Positions 61,919 to 64,000 of a DNA stretch of 64,000 nt are shown here, piece after piece; positions within the stretch are counted from its first letter, which is position 1; each line of letters begins with the position of its first letter. A program made the translations under genes and the position numbers. The notes beneath the pieces are model-generated. The model ran no database searches and was not told the DNA's origin. It saw nothing but the letters and a program-made list of their open reading frames with translations. The DNA lies in the NCBI GenBank assembly GCA_036345935.2, contig JADWOT020000314.1, positions 1 through 64,000 on the forward strand. Direction: 5' to 3'. The stretch comes from Taenia hydatigena. Taxonomy: Eukaryota; Platyhelminthes; Cestoda; Cyclophyllidea; Taeniidae.

Positions 61919-63328
61919 CTTGCAAAAGCACCAGTTCTTCCCCCCGCGTACATGATCCTCATTACCCCACCTCATTACCTACGGCCCCAGTGATGGGAAA
62001 TGACACCCACCCGCATCCACTTCCCTCGTCCAAGCGAATAAAGGCCAAATGAGGAAAGGTGAATATGTCGACACGCCACTGCTGACGTTGCAGCTTCAAT
62101 CTTCATGGAAGCCACTTCTCAGCCAATGTGGACCGAAATTGTTTACAAACTACGTCTGCAATTATGGTGCGCCTCCTTCCTTTTTGGCACCAACTGGTGG
62201 CCTCATCACTAAGCAAGTGACGTCTGCACAGCTTGCATACTTGAGATAGTTTCTCCAACTTAATTTATTTCAGAATGCAAACTTGACCGTTGGCAGGACT
62301 TTCCTTCTAAAGGCTTTGAGTGTGATGCTACAGTCTACAGCATTACGAGCTTCTGTTGAGATGTGAAACCCGAACAGCTGCCATCACTTAATAAATTTAG
62401 TCATGGAATTGAGCAGTGCATCATTTCTAAGGTGGGCTTATGCGACTGGTGCTGGGCATCAATGACTGACGACTGATCCACCTTACAGAGGTCCACCTCA
62501 TGCAATAGCACTCAGAATACTTTTGTAAAAGTAGTTGAATCCGTTCTTCAGACATGCTTTACGGGGCTTGGTTGATTACAAAGCATTTTGGTTGTCCATA
62601 AGGACGTAGAAGTACCACAGTGTATCATTCGTGGTCGTGAGCATTCATACCTAGACTGGGCTGGGAAGGAAGTATTCCTAAATAATTCATTTCTTCCTTT
62701 AATAATTCAACACTGGTATACGCTTATCTGGTCAGTTTGGCATTTAATTTGGAATGAATCCTCATTTCGAGTACGCATGCCATGACTACAGGAAAACCAG
62801 CCCTTTTACGCGTTTCCCATTCTATGTTATGCATAAATTTTGCATCGGACTATGCTGCATTGGTTTTTATAAATGAGCAAATGCAAGGGCAAAGTGTCCT
62901 TCAACTCAACCTAGCAATGAGATCATGAAGTGCATACAGCACCCACCCATGTCTTGTTCAATCTTTCACAGACTTCCCTCCAAGGCAACTTTGTTAAGTC
63001 AGGGCAAGGTCAGTCGATTTGTCGATCGACACTTGCTTTAAATTTGAATTATAACAAGGTTCTATGGGACCATCCATCCCACAAGTCCACGTAGATTGAG
63101 TGGCATTGGCAACCATTTTATTCGCATCTAGAAATGGAAATGTTGTTATCACTAGGAGCATCCAAAGCAGCCTTTTGGCATGCGTGAATTAATGACTTCG
63201 CTTAAGATACAATTCTCCGCAACCAGCAGTGCGAAGTAAGGAAGTTAAGAAGTCAGGAAGAGCAAGTACACTTGAGCAAACCGCAATTGCTGCTTTTGCC
63301 ATTGTTAACAAAAAAGCGCCAGATGCGC
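61919..63328. other. No recognisable gene
   Basis: Short unrecognised frames at 62049-62249 and 62588-62785. No repeat or RNA signal identified. Confidence 0.4.
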
Positions 63329-63411
63329 CCGGTGATAGCTGTTGGTAGAGCGGTGGTCTGTAGATGTCAGCGGCGATCCATAGGTCGGTGGTTTAAATCC
63401 GCTTCGCTAGA
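63329..63411 (+). tRNA. tRNA-Tyr(GUA)-like sequence with 12-nt intron (probable pseudogene)
   Basis: The body matches eukaryotic tRNA-Tyr: GATAGCT-GTTGGTAGAGCGG, then anticodon loop CTGTAG, an intron ATGTCAGCGGCG (63364-63375) at the canonical position after base 37, then ATCC-TAGGTCG-TGG and the 3' strand. The anticodon GTA is at 63360-63362. The acceptor stem CCGGTGA/TCGCTAG pairs in six of seven positions and the T stem pairs fully with two wobbles. Defects: two bases missing in the D arm, a T-T mismatch at the foot of the anticodon stem, and TTTAAAT instead of TTCGAAT in the T loop, which removes the conserved C56 and G57. These suggest a pseudogene or SINE head. Confidence 0.65.
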
Positions 63412-63422
63412 TCTCTGCTCCC

Positions 63423-63427
63423 TTTTT
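63423..63427 (+). terminator. Pol III T5 terminator
   Basis: TTTTT 12 nt after the end of the tRNA-Tyr-like sequence, the usual place for a Pol III stop. Confidence 0.5.
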
Positions 63428-64000
63428 AGCCCTTGCCTTCCTTTGCAAGATGGTCCTAGAGCCTACATCTCCGCATGGGTTCTCCCTAGCAGATGAATGT
63501 TGTTTTCTCCCATGCTAAGCCTAAGATCTGCATAAAAATCAGGTTTAATGCCCTATCTCCTACGTGATATCCAATACCATCATTGCCGTGTAAAATTATG
63601 CCCTAGCAATTTTGAGTTATGCTGACATCTCCACAATCAGGCTTCTGACAAGAATTCCTACACTTCTTCACGCGTTTAACCTTATGTCAGGCACAGTCCA
63701 AATCTCCCACTCCTGTGCTGAGAGATGAGTTAATGGAATGGGCTCCCGTTATCTGATAGCAATCGCACATAGGGTAAAAGATTGGGCGTCACACACATGT
63801 AGCACCAATACTTAATGTGTCAATGTGGAGTGGACGTATTAAGTACGCATGCGTATTCCTCACACTCTTTTGCTCGAATTGAGCTTGTCTTGCCATTTCT
63901 TGTCATGTGGATCTGCCAAATTCTGGGCAGGAGAGGCTATGATTGCCCCAGTATTAGCCACTTTTGCTCTCCTCACTTTGTTGTTCGTAGGTGTAATGCA
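63428..64000. other. No recognisable gene
   Basis: No open frame, repeat or RNA feature recognised to the window edge. Confidence 0.4.

Noticed and set aside
1..64000. CRISPR arrays, operons, phage or bacterial mobile elements
   Set aside because: No direct-repeat arrays with uniform spacers, no ribosome binding sites or tandem genes; all signals are eukaryotic.

Overview
The window looks like animal nuclear DNA. It has no operons, no ribosome binding sites and no long uninterrupted genes. What it holds is short exon-like islands with GT/AG borders, tRNA-like Pol III heads, dispersed repeats and a degraded Ty3/gypsy-type retrotransposon. The overall style, with mostly ancient, heavily mutated relics and very short introns (about 50-65 nt), suggests a repeat-rich invertebrate such as a flatworm. 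That placement is an inference; no single gene proves it. No intact protein gene of ordinary size is visible.

Layout. 1-2.2 kb: nothing recognised. 2.17-2.35 kb: first copy of dispersed repeat A, with other copies at 42.9-43.05 kb (inverted) and 51.75-51.94 kb. About 3.0-5.9 kb, minus strand: gypsy-like pol relic in the order protease, reverse transcriptase, RNase H, integrase, broken by stops and frameshifts and with a lost catalytic aspartate. 7.7 kb: small signal-peptide-like ORF. 8.46 kb: tRNA-like head. 12.6-14.2 kb: repeat B, which encodes a related peptide in its copy at 55.5-56.6 kb, with a fragment at 34.2 kb. 18.57-18.78 kb: a strikingly His/Cys-rich open exon. 25-29.7 kb: scattered exon-like relics. 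29.78-30.09 kb: a large imperfect inverted repeat. 30.3-31.1 and 38.4-39.2 kb: two copies of the same multi-exon cassette about 8 kb apart. 37.35, 60.34 and 61.59 kb: three copies of another coding-like repeat (C). 39.58 kb: a histone H4 pseudogene that keeps its start codon. 59.1-59.4 kb: a degenerate minisatellite. 60.1 kb, minus strand: an exon with a perfect splice donor. 63.33-63.41 kb: a tRNA-Tyr(GUA)-like sequence with a 12-nt intron and a Pol III terminator.

The most interesting locus is at about 50.16-50.53 kb. A compact promoter (two octamer motifs, a CCAAT box and a TATA-like box) precedes a start codon, a 65-nt intron with consensus borders, a Cys-rich second exon and an AATAAA signal. 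In the spliced frame the 37-codon product is metallothionein-like. Its only internal stops are three TGA codons, all at positions where cysteine would be expected. This is either a selenocysteine-containing metallothionein or a decayed metallothionein gene. A SECIS search and RNA evidence would decide; the fold I can see downstream is only a partial match.
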